NCBI RefSeq assembly: GCF_008831285.2
Contig: NC_045139.1
Location: 22,050,412 to 22,114,411 of the forward strand
Origin: Nymphaea colorata
Lineage: Eukaryota > Streptophyta > Magnoliopsida > Nymphaeales > Nymphaeaceae
Length of the DNA stretch: 64,000 bases
Direction of reading: 5' to 3'
In this document: one piece after another, positions 10,201 to 22,200 of the stretch
How the letters are laid out: each line of letters starts with the position of its first letter
Position numbering within the stretch: position 1 is the stretch's first letter
The notes under the pieces: model-generated
Seen by the model: only the letters and a program-made list of their open reading frames with translations
Told to the model about the DNA's origin: nothing
Databases searched by the model: none
Translations under genes and position numbers: made by a program

Positions 10201-13200
10201 TTTTTCTTTTCATGTCTAGATTCATCTAGATTCAGCTATGTAGTTTGTTAATAGTTATTGTTTTCTCTAGTTACATTTTATGTGTCTAAAGTTCCGGTAG
10301 CATCTTCATATGACCTATTATAATGGTTCTTGTTCATTCCTTAAGGATGTCTGGATTGAATCTGCTGCTAATTCCATGTTCTTGGCTGGCTGGATATGGG
10401 TCGTAAAAGGCTATTTTTTATCTCGTTCTTTTAGGACAGCAGAGGGTGTTTGCAACAATTGGATACATAATAAATTATATTTTTACAAAAATGCGTGCAC
10501 TTCATTTTTCTATTTCTATCTTGTCTCACAAAATGAAGCTGGTGACTTTTTATTTGAAGGTTGAAACGGCATGCAGTTAGATGAGGTTCGCATGCATGAT
10601 ACAAGTAATTAAACAAGAGGATGGACTTTTCTGAGAAGTTGTGAAGCTGCAGCTTGGAATCATACCTGCCTAAAATTGCTCATACATATTAGCTTTGAGA
10701 TGTTGTGGAATTTTAACAAAGTAAAAGATAATGATTTTGAAGAAAAAGTTCAAAACCGAAAAAACAAATGGGTGAGAGTATCAAAAATACCAAAAAAGTT
10801 TATATCATGGGGGAAACAAGTGTAACAACTTGTAAAATTCGTTCAACTTAAGTGTTGCCCTATGAATTGATGCCTACATCGTCAGATATGAGTTATCATA
10901 AGGGAAGAAGGTGTCAGAAAAATACAAACAGCCTGCCGGAAGAAAACATGTTACCTATTTGCTGATAAGTACAACTGTTCACTGACAAATTCCAAAATTA
11001 TGATTTACGAAGCTTCCTCTCTATTTTGGTTCTAGAAGAAACAGAAGATGATCTGGAAGGTCGAGTTTTCTATTCAGTGCCTTATCTTGTCCTCAATACA
11101 TATTCTGCTTCTTTCCTTCATAAGTTCATTTTCTTCCTGTGACGACCTAGCCTAAAGTTGATCCAAACATTTGGTTTCATGAACATAGATCTGCTACATA
11201 ATCTGTTTCAGTTCAATACCCAAGGAAGGGCTATGCACTAGGTCCAAGGGTGAGAGACCCAGATATATATGAGACTATTCTGAAGCCACTCTCACACTTT
11301 GGATGTTACCACAATCTATCTTCTGTAAGATTTCAGGTTTGGGCACCGAACATGACTCAGATCTGTAATAACTTGATCCAAAGCTTTCCAGTCTCTAGTT
11401 TGGCAAATCCCAACCTGCACTATAACTTTGCTTTGTCAATGGATTTTTCAAAAGATTGAATAGGAGCTCTTTCTAAGCCACTCCGCAATGTTACACCTCC
11501 TCTATTGTTGAGTTGAATTTATGGGGCCAATATCAGTTGGACCTGCAATAACCAACTTTATATATAAACGACATTTTTTGTGTGAAGAGTTCAAATATTC
11601 TCTTAGCATCTTCATTGTATTGGAAAATTTTGCAGTTTGATAATATTTTGGAGAAGCAAGTCAGTCTTGCGCCAGTTTATGATGCATTAAATAAATTAGA
11701 CAACATAACCAATAATTCTGACATGTATCCAGTTGTCTATGACTGGACCACTGTTTGTTAGACTTGAATAACATCGCAAGGCCTATTGGTCCTTGTTTTC
11801 AGCCCATGCTGTGACTAGGCGGCTGGCTAATTGACTAGTTCCCTTAGATGGTAGTCAGTGAGTCCATCGCTTTCCATTATATAATCAATTTCATTCATAC
11901 AAAAAAAACATATCTATGAGTATGACAAAAATGTTCCAAACCATATAATTGATGCCTAACAAAAACAAGACATCAATATAACCAAAACAAGACGCGCCGG
12001 CACTACAACAAACTCAAAACCTCCCCAGTAGGATGTGAGTGAAGCTATTTGATCAACTTGCTGCCCCGGGTCCGCCAAAGCCTGAAAAAGGAAACAACTG
12101 AAGGCTTAGCCTTCGCAGTATGACAACAAGCTAGGAAAATTTCTAACCCTCTTAGGTAGGGCTCAAATATGAGATAATCACAATCATAAAAACAAATCAT
12201 CATCATATCGTGACAGGGCATAGTCATATCATTTGCCAAGAAGACCCTCTCATAGACCACGACATGTAAAGGCCACTCAATGGCCACGATAACACAATTT
12301 CAATACACATGCAAGACATGCATAAACATATCATTTTCATTCGTTTCATTCACATACATTTCATTCACTTTCATTTACATACATTTCATTTTCATTAGCT
12401 TCAGTGAATTGACAGTTCCTGTGGGTGCAAACACAGGCACGTGCACACCGCAGACGGCCTACAACCGGGAGACAACTCCCATGGTGGCCCATAACAGTAT
12501 GGATCCATTCCCACTTCAGTGGTAGAGCACTCATCCATGGGTGTGTGAATTCCAAGGAGAGATACTCAACTTTCTCTAGGACACCCAAGTTGGGAAGGCG
12601 GGAGCTCAACGCTCCAAGCACATCACACAACAGTACCCTAGGGCCTTGCACCGCCTGCGCTTCGAACAGGCGAGACCAGTGGCGAAGACGGGACAACTCC
12701 CAAATACAATGCCACAACCCACTGACCTCTCATCTCTTATTCTTTCATTCTTATCATTATGATTACACATTCATAAATGACCAGCTAGCTCATGAGGTTG
12801 GTTCACTCCACGAGTGCATCCATACCTCCAATTTCCTCCACACGAGGGCTACACATATCATTCACATTTTTAGCTAGCCCGTCATGACAATACGAGTATA
12901 ACTACCTTTCAATTTCATTCAATTGCATTATTGTCCACGGCAACACATATGCAACAAAGCACCACATTCACAATAATTCAAATTCACATTCATCAAAGAC
13001 ATCAATCACATCTTTCAAAACTTAGCCAAATCCCTGAGAGTAATTTCGATCTGTGATTGGCTCGAAGCTGTCCTATGCAGTTATTATTTTAGGATGCTTT
13101 CTAATGCACAATCGGGGTCGAGGAGACAATCGACTCGATACCCTACCTCATCTGTCCTAAACAGTTATCATTGCTAGCATGCACAAAGTGCGTAGTAATT

Positions 13201-16200
13201 TTCAAAACAAAACTTATCGTACTATTCAAAACAAAACTCACTTCATATAATTCCATCACATACATTCACTCAATCACATCATAATCAGTCAATCACATCA
13301 CAATCATAGGATCCATCAATCCTGAAACACACATTCCAAAGGTTGGCCCCAGGTAGGGATTTGCCTGAAATGCCGCCATACCTATCGCGCGTCCACAAAA
13401 CACTCCAAAACGCCTCGAACATCACGTGTAGTTGCTCAAGGTCTACTGGGCGTGCCCGGTGTACCTGCAAACACAATCAAGCAATAGGATTTCGTCTCAC
13501 TTCGCTTTACAATTTATACAAGTGTAAAATATAATCATTAAGGCATGTCATCGCCTCAAGAAAGTGTCGACAGTTAGTACCGACCCACAAAACCCTCCAA
13601 TACGCTTCTTCCCAACTCTTTGAGGTTGTGACCAAACGTCTAAACTCAACGCTTTAATCAATCTATCACTAGGTAGTTTTATGGAATTTTTAAGAAGTTA
13701 CATGTCTTATTTGTTATTTATGTAATTCTTGTTTTGGCCGCCCTTCCCTAATCTCTTTTAATAAGAGATTATGGTTAGCAAGGATGGTTTTTCTCTCTCT
13801 TTCTCGACCTCGTCTCTCCGGTGACTGTTAGATTTCTTCTTCCTCCTCTCTCGTCTCCCCCTTTCCTTTCTCATCTCCTTCTTTTTCTTCTTCTCTCTAC
13901 TGCTCATTGGTGGGTGGAATTTGATCACGCCTATGTGGAACGCATGATCAGATCCACTAGTAGAACATGGCGTGGCTGCTGGGATCCTGTCGTTGTTGCT
14001 GATCAAAGATTGCATGTTATTGACATGGTGTGCCTGCTGGGATCTTGTCGTTGTGTTGCTGATCAGAGATTGCTTGTTGCTGCTGCTGATCGTGAAGATG
14101 GCTTGCTAACGTTGCTGATTGTGGAACAACAAGATGTGGACTTGCTGTTTGAAAGTTGAGGTTGGGAACAAAAAAAGCAGCGACAATCTTCGTCTGTAAG
14201 TTTGTTGCTCAGCAGTAATTATCGGCAAAGTTTTCTGCTGTTTAGGGTCGTGAAGGAGGTGTGACTGCTACCTGCTTTGAATGCTTGTTAACAACATCTA
14301 GACGTTAAAATCTGTGATTGGATTTTTTTGCCTGTTGAAATTGGCTTATCACATGCATGGCATGAGCAATGTCAGGTCTGGCGATGGAGAGATAAGAGAG
14401 AGCACCAATTATTTGCCGAAAAGGAGTGAGATTTTCTAATATCTCTCCATCATCAATCTTCATTTTTACTTCCAGTGATTCTGGAGTTTCCACAACTTTG
14501 TCATTTGAGATACTTGATCTGTCAACTAATTCACTAGCAAACTTCATTCGAGAAAGAAGATAACCCTGTTTGCTATAAGCAACTTCAATTCCAAGAAAAT
14601 ATGTTAGTCTTCCCAAATCAGTCATTTGAAAACATTACTTAAGAAAATGTTTTACCTTTATAATCCCTTTATCATCACTCCTAGTAATAACCATATCATC
14701 AACATACAATAATAAAACAATTACACCTACGGAGGTGGTTTTAACAAACATGGTAGTATCAGAGTAGCAAGATTGAAAACCTTGATTAAACATGACACCA
14801 CTAAACTTGTCAAACTAGGCCTTGGGAGCTTGTTTTAAATCATAAAGGGCTTTCTTAAGATGTAAAACTTTGTTTTGAGGTAGGTCAAAACCAGCAGGAG
14901 CACTCATGAAAACTTCTTCCTGTAGGTGACCATTTAAGAACACATTTTTAATATCCATTTGAAAAATAGTCCAATGTTTAATAGAAACAATGACAATAAG
15001 AGATCTAACAGAAGTCATGCGAGTAACAGGAGCAAATGTTTCTTCATAATCAATCCCATATTCTTGAGCATATCCTTTGGCAACAAGTCTGGCCTTATAT
15101 CCTTATAAGGTTCTATTACTTCTAGGTTTGATTTTATAGATCCATCTACAGCCAATAGTCTTTTTTCCTGCTGGTAGAGACACAATATCCCAAGTCTCAT
15201 TGCCTTCAATAGCTTTAAGCTCAAGATTCATGGCTTCAATCCAATTGGGATCTTCCTTAGCTTCAAGGTAAGAAGATGGCTCATAAAAAGAATGATGTGC
15301 CATAAGACAAGCTCGAAATTTTGGAGAAAAAGACTCATAAGAGATAAATCTTTGAGGAGACCTAATGTGCCTTTGGGATCTCCTAGGAAGATATTGATTA
15401 GTTTTTTGATTTTGGGGATCTCTTCTTCTATAAACTAAAATCTCTTTTGGAGGAATGATATGAGTAGGATTATCATTGTTGACTTCTTCAATTGGCACTT
15501 CTTCAACTTTATCGGGTTCATCATCATCAATATCATTATTCCAAAGAAAAGTATAATCTTCTAGTTTCTTGGGTTCATTTTTGAAACCATTTTCATTTTT
15601 TAAAAAGATCACATTTCTAGAAACATAAACTTTATCTCTTTCAATATCACAACATCTATAACCCTTTTGAGTTTGGGAATACCCAATAAAAACACAACCA
15701 ATGGCTTTGGAAGAAAGCTTATCGTCTTTGTCACTTAACATAAGACATTTGCAACCAAAGAATTTAAGTCTGTTGTAATTAGGTTTAACATGGTGAAGGT
15801 TTTCAAAAGGAGAAATATGTTTCAAAAGTTTGGTAGACATTCTATTAATTAAATAGGTTGAAGTCAAAACAGCCTCAGCCCAAAAGTTTTTGGGAACATT
15901 TTTAGATAAAAGAAGAGCTTTAGTAGTTTCAAGAATGTGCCTATGTTTACGCTTGGCCACTCCGTTTTGTTGTGGAGTGTTAGGACAAGTTTTTTGATGA
16001 ACAATGCCTTTTTCTTTTAGAAATTGTTGAAATTCATTTGACATAAATTCTCTTTCCGAATCACTTCTAAAGATTTTGATATTTGAGCCAAATTGGGTAT
16101 AGATTATGTTGTAAAAATTCTTAAAGTTTGTAAATACCTCCGATTTGTGTTTGAGAAAGTAAACCCAAGTATGCCTAGAATAATCATCAATAAAGATCAC

Positions 16201-19200
16201 ATAGTACAATAATCCTCCTTTTGACATAATAGGAGCGGGTCCCCACACATCTGAATGCACCAAATCAAAAGATTTTTGGGCAATAAAATTTCTATTATCA
16301 AAAGGTAAGACTTTCATTTTTGCCTTAATACAATCATTACAATAAAAGTTCTTTTAACAAAAATTCTCCATGAAGGGAAGATGAGACATTTTTACTATAT
16401 TGGAATGTCCAAGTCTTTGTTGCCAAGTTTGAATGTCACATTCTTTGGAGATATTGCAAGATGGTCTTGAAAGGTCCAAAAATTTTATGTAGTAGAGATC
16501 ATTTGTTCTAAAACCTTCCCCAATCGTTCTTGGATACACGGTCCTGTATCAAACATTTGTATTGTGAGAAGATTATATCAAAACCAAGGTCGACTATTTG
16601 AGAAACGGACAATAAATTTAAGTTTAATTTAGGAATGTATCTTACTTGAGGTACTTTTAAAGTTTTGGATCCAAAAGCTAGGTCAAGATTTTCAATAAAA
16701 TCAATTTTAAGAGAAGTACCATCCGCCGTTTTCACAAAAGAATAACAATCATTTTTAGTGTATTCGGTGAGAAGGGATCAATAAGGAGTCATATGAAAAG
16801 ATGCACCCGAATCAATAATCCAAGAAGACTTATTTGAAGAAGTAGATGTCACGGTAGCGCCCAAAGTTGAAGGTGTGCCTCCTCCCTTTAGTAAATGTTG
16901 AATAGCTTCAATGAGCTTGGGTTGAAGAGCACTTACGAGTTGATCAAGTTGAAATGAGCTTGCTTCTTTCCTTTCTTCTTGAATTGGAGCCGCAACATTG
17001 CTTCTTTTGTCAAAAATTCTAAGTTTTGGACATCTAGGCTTGGTATGTCCTTCTTCTTGACAATGATAGCAAATAATTTTTCTTCTTGCTCCTTTATTTG
17101 TACGATTGAAGTTAGGAGGTCTATAAGGTCTCAAATGGGCCCTTGGCCTAGATGTGGCAAGCACATTGTTGACTTTCTCTTTATCAAGACAAAGTCGATT
17201 TTCTTTCATTTGAAGCTTTGCAATAGCCTCATTCATAGATGGTGTTTTAGAACGATGGAGTAAAGCGGTTTTAACACCATCAAATTCGGGTCTAAGACCT
17301 ATGATAAACTTGTAAAACTTGTCACGTTGTATTTGCTTTTCTTTAAAAATAAGATCTTGTGTCCAATGTGGTTCAAAAATACTCAATTCATCATACAATT
17401 GATCCATTTCAGCCACATAATCTTTAATGGATCTATCTCCTTGTTGGAGATTGTGAATTTTGAGTTGAACATGATGCATATAAGCAACATGTCTCATGGT
17501 ATTAGTTTTCTTTAGATATTCCCAAGCTTCTAGGGCAGAATTTAATTTAGAGATTTGCGCGCTAGTAGCATTGTCAACACAAGTCAAGATCCAAGTAATA
17601 ATTTTGTGATGACCAACATTCCATTCTTCCCATTTCTTGTTGTATTCAGCCGCTACTTTTTCTTTTTCTGTTCCGTCCAATTCCATAGCTCTTCCATCAA
17701 CAACTTTAGTAAGGACTAGTTGTGGTTCAAGTTTTGTCCCATCAACTAGTCCCCAAAGGCTTTTACTACGAATAAAATGTTCCATAGTTCTAGCCCATTG
17801 CATATAATTTGTTGATGAGAGTTTGGGAAATGGAAGAGATGAGACTTTTGTCATCCATAAGCATAATCAACAAGGTAGATCCTGTTACAAGTTGTGACGA
17901 AGCTAGCTCCCACGTGAAAAGAAGTCCACGACAATAAAAGAAACCAGTCACCCTTTTTCTTGTGTAAAACTTGTATGTTTGAGATGACGAAAAAATGAAG
18001 AAACAGCCACAATCTTCACCACCAATAGAGGCCAGCAAAACAGCGCCTTCTTGTGTCAAATCTCAGCCAGCAATAACGTCGAACACTTGGAGTGCTTCAC
18101 GGCTCCAAGGAATGAATAAGAGCTGAAACTTCAAACTGAAGGACAACAAGATGAATAGCCAAAACGTGGCTCTGATACCATGTAAATCAGGCCCAAACAA
18201 GGCAAATACTTCAAGAATATCACTCTTGAATCTCCCACCAACTTAACAAGGCAATACACAAGAGACCTCTAACAAGAGGATAAAGAAATATGTATTGATC
18301 TTCAACAATAATACAAGAAGTGGCTTAAAAAGCCATAACTAGACACTAAAAGATGTACACTATTTATAAGGAAGAGAACAAGAGAGAGGAGAGAGCTAGC
18401 CGTTGGAGACTAGTTCCAACGGCTAGAACTCTAGCCGTTGGAACTAGTCTCCCCTTGGGTCCCCTTTGGATAAAAACAGAAAGAAGCAGGGGTAAAAAAG
18501 AAAAAATACAGAAAAGAGAAAGACATAAAGAAGGAGAAAAATTACATAAATATCCTAAGTACCCAAACCTACAAAAAATATATATATATATATATAAGAC
18601 ACATATTAGATGACTAATATATGTAATGTATATACATATATGTATGTATAGAAGGGATACATACATTTTCACACACCATTCATCCCATTTCACAATTTGT
18701 GACGTCTGAATATGTAAGTGACAAGGTGCGCAATTCATTCATGCTCTGTCTACTCATACTACTCCGACATGTCATCAACAAACATTACTAGACCCCAATT
18801 GGCGCCAAGCTATGGAAGAGCAAATACATACTTTATAGGAACGCCACACGTGGGACCTTGTTGCTCCTCCTTTCGGTTGTGATATTGTTGGATCCAAATG
18901 GGTATTCACTATCAAATACCATGCAGATGACACCCTTGAATGCTATAAAGCTCGGCTGGTCGCAAAAGGATATACTCGGACCTATGGTATTGATTTCTTT
19001 GACACCTTCTCACTAGTGGCTCAGCTAGGTACCATTCGTCTCTTTATTTTCTCTTGCAGTTCAGTATGACTGGCAGATGCATCAATTGGATGTCAAAAAA
19101 GCATTCTTGTATGGCGATCTTGAGGAGACAGTTTATATGCAACAACCACCTGGCTTCGATGTTCAGGGGGAGTGGGGGAAGGTGTGCAAATTGCGGAAGG

Positions 19201-22200
19201 CCATATGTGGACTGAAACAAAGTCTCCGTGCATGGTTTCATAAACTATCTGATATTGTCTCACAGAGTGGATTCCAGTGGTCACCTTTTGATCATTCAGT
19301 GTTTGTTAAGAAGAGAAAGTTGGGTATTGTTATCTTGGTAGTATATGTTGATGATATCATATTGACCGGCAACTATAAACAAGGTATATCTGAGACCAAA
19401 GAATTTCTTCAAAAGCATTTTGTCACAAAAGATCTTGGACACTTGAGGTATTTTCTTGGAATAGAAGTGGCTCGTGGTAAGGAAGGAATAGTTCTCTCTC
19501 AAAGAAAGTACATTTTAGACTTATTGCAAGAAACTAGAATGTTGGGGGCCAAACCTGAGGAAGATTCATGAGTAAGGATTTTTTTTTCGTGGATTAGTAG
19601 TTGTGAGAGTTCTTTCCACGAAGATATACTGGATTTGTTCATGATTTCAGTAAATTTACCAGATTAAGTATTGTGATTCAGCAGAAGTTTAGTCTATCGT
19701 GAAGAGTTTTCCCTTTCTACAATCTGTTATGTGTTGACAGTCTACACAATATTTTTTACTTCTGCCTTGTGGTGATAGTCGATGGTTTATTTCTGATTAG
19801 CTTTATTCTGCTATCTCTTTTGGCTGAATTCTTGTGGACAGATTTACGATGGCTGAAAAGCCCAAACTTGATTCTTCTCATGAGTTTGAAATTGGGAGCA
19901 ATCCATTCTCTTATGGTTCTACAGTTAAGTAGTTAAGTCGGTCACTGGACATCCAAAAAAAATATTTACTTGAGGAAGATGAATCAGTAATCAAGACTGG
20001 AAAGTATGCTTCTTGGAAAGAGGATAATGCCATGGTTATGTCTTGGATAATGAATAGTGTGGACTCTTCTATTGCTTCTACCATTGCATATTACACCACT
20101 ACTAAGGAGATGTGAGACTTTTTATGTCAGACTTATTCACATGATAAGAATATGAGAAAGGTATTCCAAGTAGAGGAAGAATTATACAAACTACAACAAT
20201 GTGATATGAGTTTGCCCCAATATTTTGCAGCTGTCAAGGCCCCTTTTGAGTGACTCAAATCCCTTTGGCCCCATGTAAGTCGTGCTATAAGGCTGATTAT
20301 GAGTAAAGTATGGTTTCCAAGCAGAACATTCAGTGGTTAAGGCACATATGCTCACTGGGAGTGATATCCCTGGTTTGGCAGAGGCATATAACAGGTTGAG
20401 TCGTCTAGCTGTCGCCCTACCTCAGCCTGTCAGTGACACACTCACATCAGCATTGGTGGCATCCAATGGACGTGGGTCAAGTTCTTTCTCTATCTCTAGA
20501 GAAAGAGGTACAGGTCGGGGGATTGGAGGACGTGGCCGATTTCAATGTACCCATTGTGGCAAAATGGGTCATCTTGTGGACAAGTGCTGGGATATCTATG
20601 GTAGATCATCTGGAGGCTCATAGGGAAGGGGGTCTAAGAGTCCCATAAGTAGAGGTGCTTCATCATTAGCCCCTACAGGAGTGGCTCAGGTAGCAGCCAT
20701 TGGAGAGAATGCAACTGCATCTGAGTCTTTCTCTCTTAGTTTGAGCAAGGCAAAGTATGAGTATATATTATCCCAAAGACCTGCTTTATCTTCTTCACCA
20801 GTCTCTGTCTCGTTTGGAGTAGTTGGTTCTGCTCTCTCCATAGTTTCACATGACCCAGGTACATTTTGGATAATTGATTAAGGTGCCTCAAGACATTTTT
20901 GTAGCCGGCCATATTTGTTTTCTTCCTTGACCAAGTTTGATCAGCCACAGTTTGTTAAATTATCCGATGGTAGACTCTCTCCCATTTTGGGAAGTGGTGA
21001 TGTTAAAATCTCTCATTCCTTGAGTTTATCACATGTTTTTATATACTTCAAAGTTTCCTACCAACCTGTTGTTAGTGCAGCAACTAACCTCTTGTTTGTA
21101 ATGTAAAGTATGTTTGACCTTAATTCTTGTGTAGTTTAGGACTTACAAACTGGGAAGATGATTGGTGGAGGCCATGAGCAAGGGGGAGTCTACCTATTGT
21201 TGACATCTGTGGATTCTGCAACTATTTCTGTGTCTCAAAAACCCACTCTGTACCAGTGGCACCTGCGGTTGGGTCATCCTTCTCCATTAAACCTGCATGA
21301 TATTCTTCCTAATATTTATGTGTTTGGGTACTTCGAATGTGAAGCTTGCCAGCTTGGCAAACACACTCGAAGTAGTTTTCCTTCTAGTTTGAGTCCATCT
21401 AGTCAGAGTCCTTTTGATCTTCTTCATGTTGACGTGTGAGGTCTCAGTTGGGTTGCTAGTAGGTCTAACTTTCGTTACTATCTGGTTATTGTTGATGATT
21501 ATTCTAGAATCAGTTGATGTTTTTGTTGAAAGAGAGATCTGATGTCATATGTTTTCTTAAAAATTTCATTCTAGAAATAAAGACTCAATTTTCTTCTAAT
21601 GTCAAATGCATTCGCACTGATAATGCTTTAGCATTCAAAGCCTCCAATTTAATACAGTTTTACAACAATCATGGTATTCGACAACAGTTTACATGTCCCC
21701 ACACGTCTCAACAAAATGGGGTTGCTGAGAGAAAACATTGCCAACTTCTAGACATGGCTCATACCCTTATGTTGCACACTTACCTCCCTGTAGGTTTTTG
21801 GGGAGATTCCATACGTACAACTTGTTACCGGATCAATCGTTTACCATCATCAGCTATTCAAAATGAAATCCCCATCCAACGAATGCTTCCAAATCAACCT
21901 CTATTTCAAATTCCTCCAAAGGTATTTGGTTGTACCTATTTTGTTCATGTTCTTGGCCCAAACAGGGATAAACATGTTGCTCAATCTATCAAATGTGTTT
22001 TCATTGGTTATCCTTCCCATAAAAAAGGCTACAAGTGTTTTGATCCCTTAACTCATAAGGAATTTATCAGTGCGGATGTTACATTCTTTGAGTCTCAACC
22101 TTACTACATCTCCACTTGTCCTCTTGAAAAGGTGTCACCCTCCGTTCCTCTTTTTATTCCTCCCTTTCCATTGGAATAAATTCCTTCCCACTTTGAATCT

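Larger units (their letters stand above)
18181..18600 (-). repeat. Copia-2 5' LTR (right boundary uncertain)
   Basis: On the plus strand it begins TGTAAATCAGGCCC directly after the primer-binding site. It contains a minus-strand TATA box at 18361-18368 and a long palindrome at 18405-18452. The far end fades into a TA repeat near 18,580-18,640, and no second LTR exists for comparison, so 18,600 is only an estimate. Confidence 0.7.
14330..18645 (-). mobile_element. Copia-2: Ty1/copia element truncated in RT, one LTR left
   Basis: Right to left it shows a 5' LTR from 18181 rightward, the primer-binding site 18169-18180, gag (17854), protease, integrase and the first part of RT. It then stops abruptly near 14,330 in a T run, without RNase H or 3' LTR. 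Its frames are longer and less damaged than those of Copia-4, consistent with a later insertion. The junction at 14,320-14,329 reads GGATTTTTTT, and the same word recurs at 19,576-19,585 where Copia-4 resumes. Confidence 0.85.

Noticed and set aside
12001-12012. CACTACAACAAA as a CACTA transposon end
   Set aside because: There is no complementary terminus nearby and no subterminal word enrichment to its right.
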